In this document: one piece after another, positions 5,766-6,042 of the stretch
How positions within the stretch are numbered: the stretch's first letter is position 1
How the letters are laid out: every line of letters starts with the position of its first letter
NCBI GenBank assembly: GCA_031273145.1
Contig: JAISSL010000148.1
Span: forward strand, 1-6,042
Length of the DNA: 6,042 bases
Direction: 5' to 3'
DNA from: Zoogloeaceae bacterium
GTDB taxonomy: Bacteria > Pseudomonadota > Gammaproteobacteria > Burkholderiales > Rhodocyclaceae
Made by a program: the position numbers and the translations under genes
Notes under the pieces: model-generated
What the model was told of the DNA's origin: nothing
What the model saw: only the letters and a program-made list of their open reading frames with translations
Database searches by the model: none

Positions 5766-5771
5766 TGGAAA

Positions 5772-5777
5772 CTCCTC
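5772..5777 (-). promoter_or_regulatory. Strong Shine-Dalgarno of the NHL gene
   Basis: On the minus strand, GAGGAG lies six bases before the ATG at 5765. It fixes the start and rules for the lipoprotein reading frame over the other overlapping ATGs upstream. Confidence 0.85.
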
Positions 5778-5839
5778 AAAAAATGACGGAAAAATCGCCC
5801 GCCTGTCAGAGCGAACGCCATGTGAGAATCATACCCCTA

Positions 5840-5868
5840 AATGCTTTGCGGTATATGACGCATGTCAA
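5840..5868 (-). promoter_or_regulatory. Candidate promoter element (perfect -35 TTGACA) upstream of the NHL gene
   Basis: On the minus strand, TTGACA occurs at 5868-5863. The best -10 at a 16-base spacing is AAGCAT (5846-5841), only three of six matches. The box overlaps a TGAC-GCAT-GTCA inverted repeat (5857-5868) that could be a regulator site. This is weak evidence, competing with the candidate just upstream. Confidence 0.25.
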
Positions 5869-5891
5869 TTAGAGCGTTTTCGATTCAGTCG

Positions 5892-5921
5892 AGTATATTT
5901 TTGCCCTTGTCTCCTTGCCAT
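5892..5921 (-). promoter_or_regulatory. Candidate promoter (ATGGCA-N18-TATACT) upstream of the NHL gene
   Basis: On the minus strand, the -10 TATACT (5897-5892, five of six matches) is preceded at 18 bases by ATGGCA (5921-5916, four of six). Transcription from here would give a 5' UTR of about 120 bases before the ATG at 5765. It is better balanced than the TTGACA candidate, but neither is certain. Confidence 0.35.
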
Positions 5922-5923
5922 CC

Positions 5924-5979
5924 GCAAGACTCCGCAGTCTGCAAGACCTGCTGCCCGTGACTACACGGGAATGACGAAT
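5924..5979. repeat. Small hairpins, one resembling a dispersed REP/dRS3-like repeat
   Basis: AGACT-CCGC-AGTCT (5927-5940) and CCCGTG-ACTA-CACGGG (5954-5969) are adjacent stem-loops, and GCAAGAC is repeated at 5924-5930 and 5941-5947. The second hairpin is followed by AATGACG, so the opposite strand reads CGTCATTCCCGTG. This resembles the ends of short dispersed repeats in many proteobacteria (ATTCCC...GGGAAT types). The rest of 5766-6042 shows no convincing gene. Confidence 0.35.
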
Positions 5980-6042
5980 GGGGAGACGCAAAAGCACAGG
6001 TTTTTCGCCTTTTTCGGTAGGGATGGCGGCAAAATGTTAACG

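Noticed and set aside
5603..5821. Minus-strand frame starting at 5821 upstream of the NHL gene
   Set aside because: It overlaps the lipoprotein start in another frame, lacks a ribosome binding site and resembles no family.
6034..6042. ATG near the right edge as a start of a plus-strand gene
   Set aside because: Only three codons are visible and the purine-rich stretch before it is not a clear Shine-Dalgarno, so it cannot be supported.

Overview
The window looks like chromosomal DNA of a Gram-negative proteobacterium, most likely a betaproteobacterium. That placement is an inference from the style of its PpiD and MidA proteins, from exported proteins with Sec and lipoprotein signals, and from a moderately GC-rich base composition. 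There are no transposases, integrases, rRNA or tRNA genes and no CRISPR array. It is mostly ordinary chromosomal content, with one eye-catching tandem duplication at the left end.

Left part (1-1130, + strand): two tandem paralogous genes for small exported proteins (152 and 162 aa), of a family often mislabelled 'excinuclease ATPase subunit'. Both share the same 59-base 5' leader at 100% identity. The signal-peptide codons are roughly 85% identical and the mature parts are far more diverged. The leader contains a U-rich tract that can pair exactly with the Shine-Dalgarno sequence in a fourU-like arrangement, so a temperature- or structure-controlled translation switch is a reasonable hypothesis. 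A perfect TATAAT box lies upstream of the second copy.

Middle (1244-4420, - strand): ppiD (periplasmic, inner-membrane-anchored parvulin-type chaperone) lies downstream of a midA/NDUFAF7-type SAM-dependent methyltransferase gene, with a 102-base gap and no obvious terminator between them. The ppiD gene converges on the paralogue pair across a 113-base gap that contains a hairpin.

Right part (4495-6042, - strand): a 408-aa lipoprotein made of six NHL repeats, predicted to be a six-bladed beta-propeller. It ends at a strong intrinsic terminator that separates it from midA. The last 277 bases have no convincing gene; they hold the NHL gene's ribosome binding site, candidate promoters and small hairpins, one of them resembling dispersed REP/dRS3-like repeats.

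Four of the five genes encode envelope or exported proteins: two periplasmic paralogues, a periplasmic folding factor and a surface or periplasmic lipoprotein. The sequence does not show that they form one pathway.
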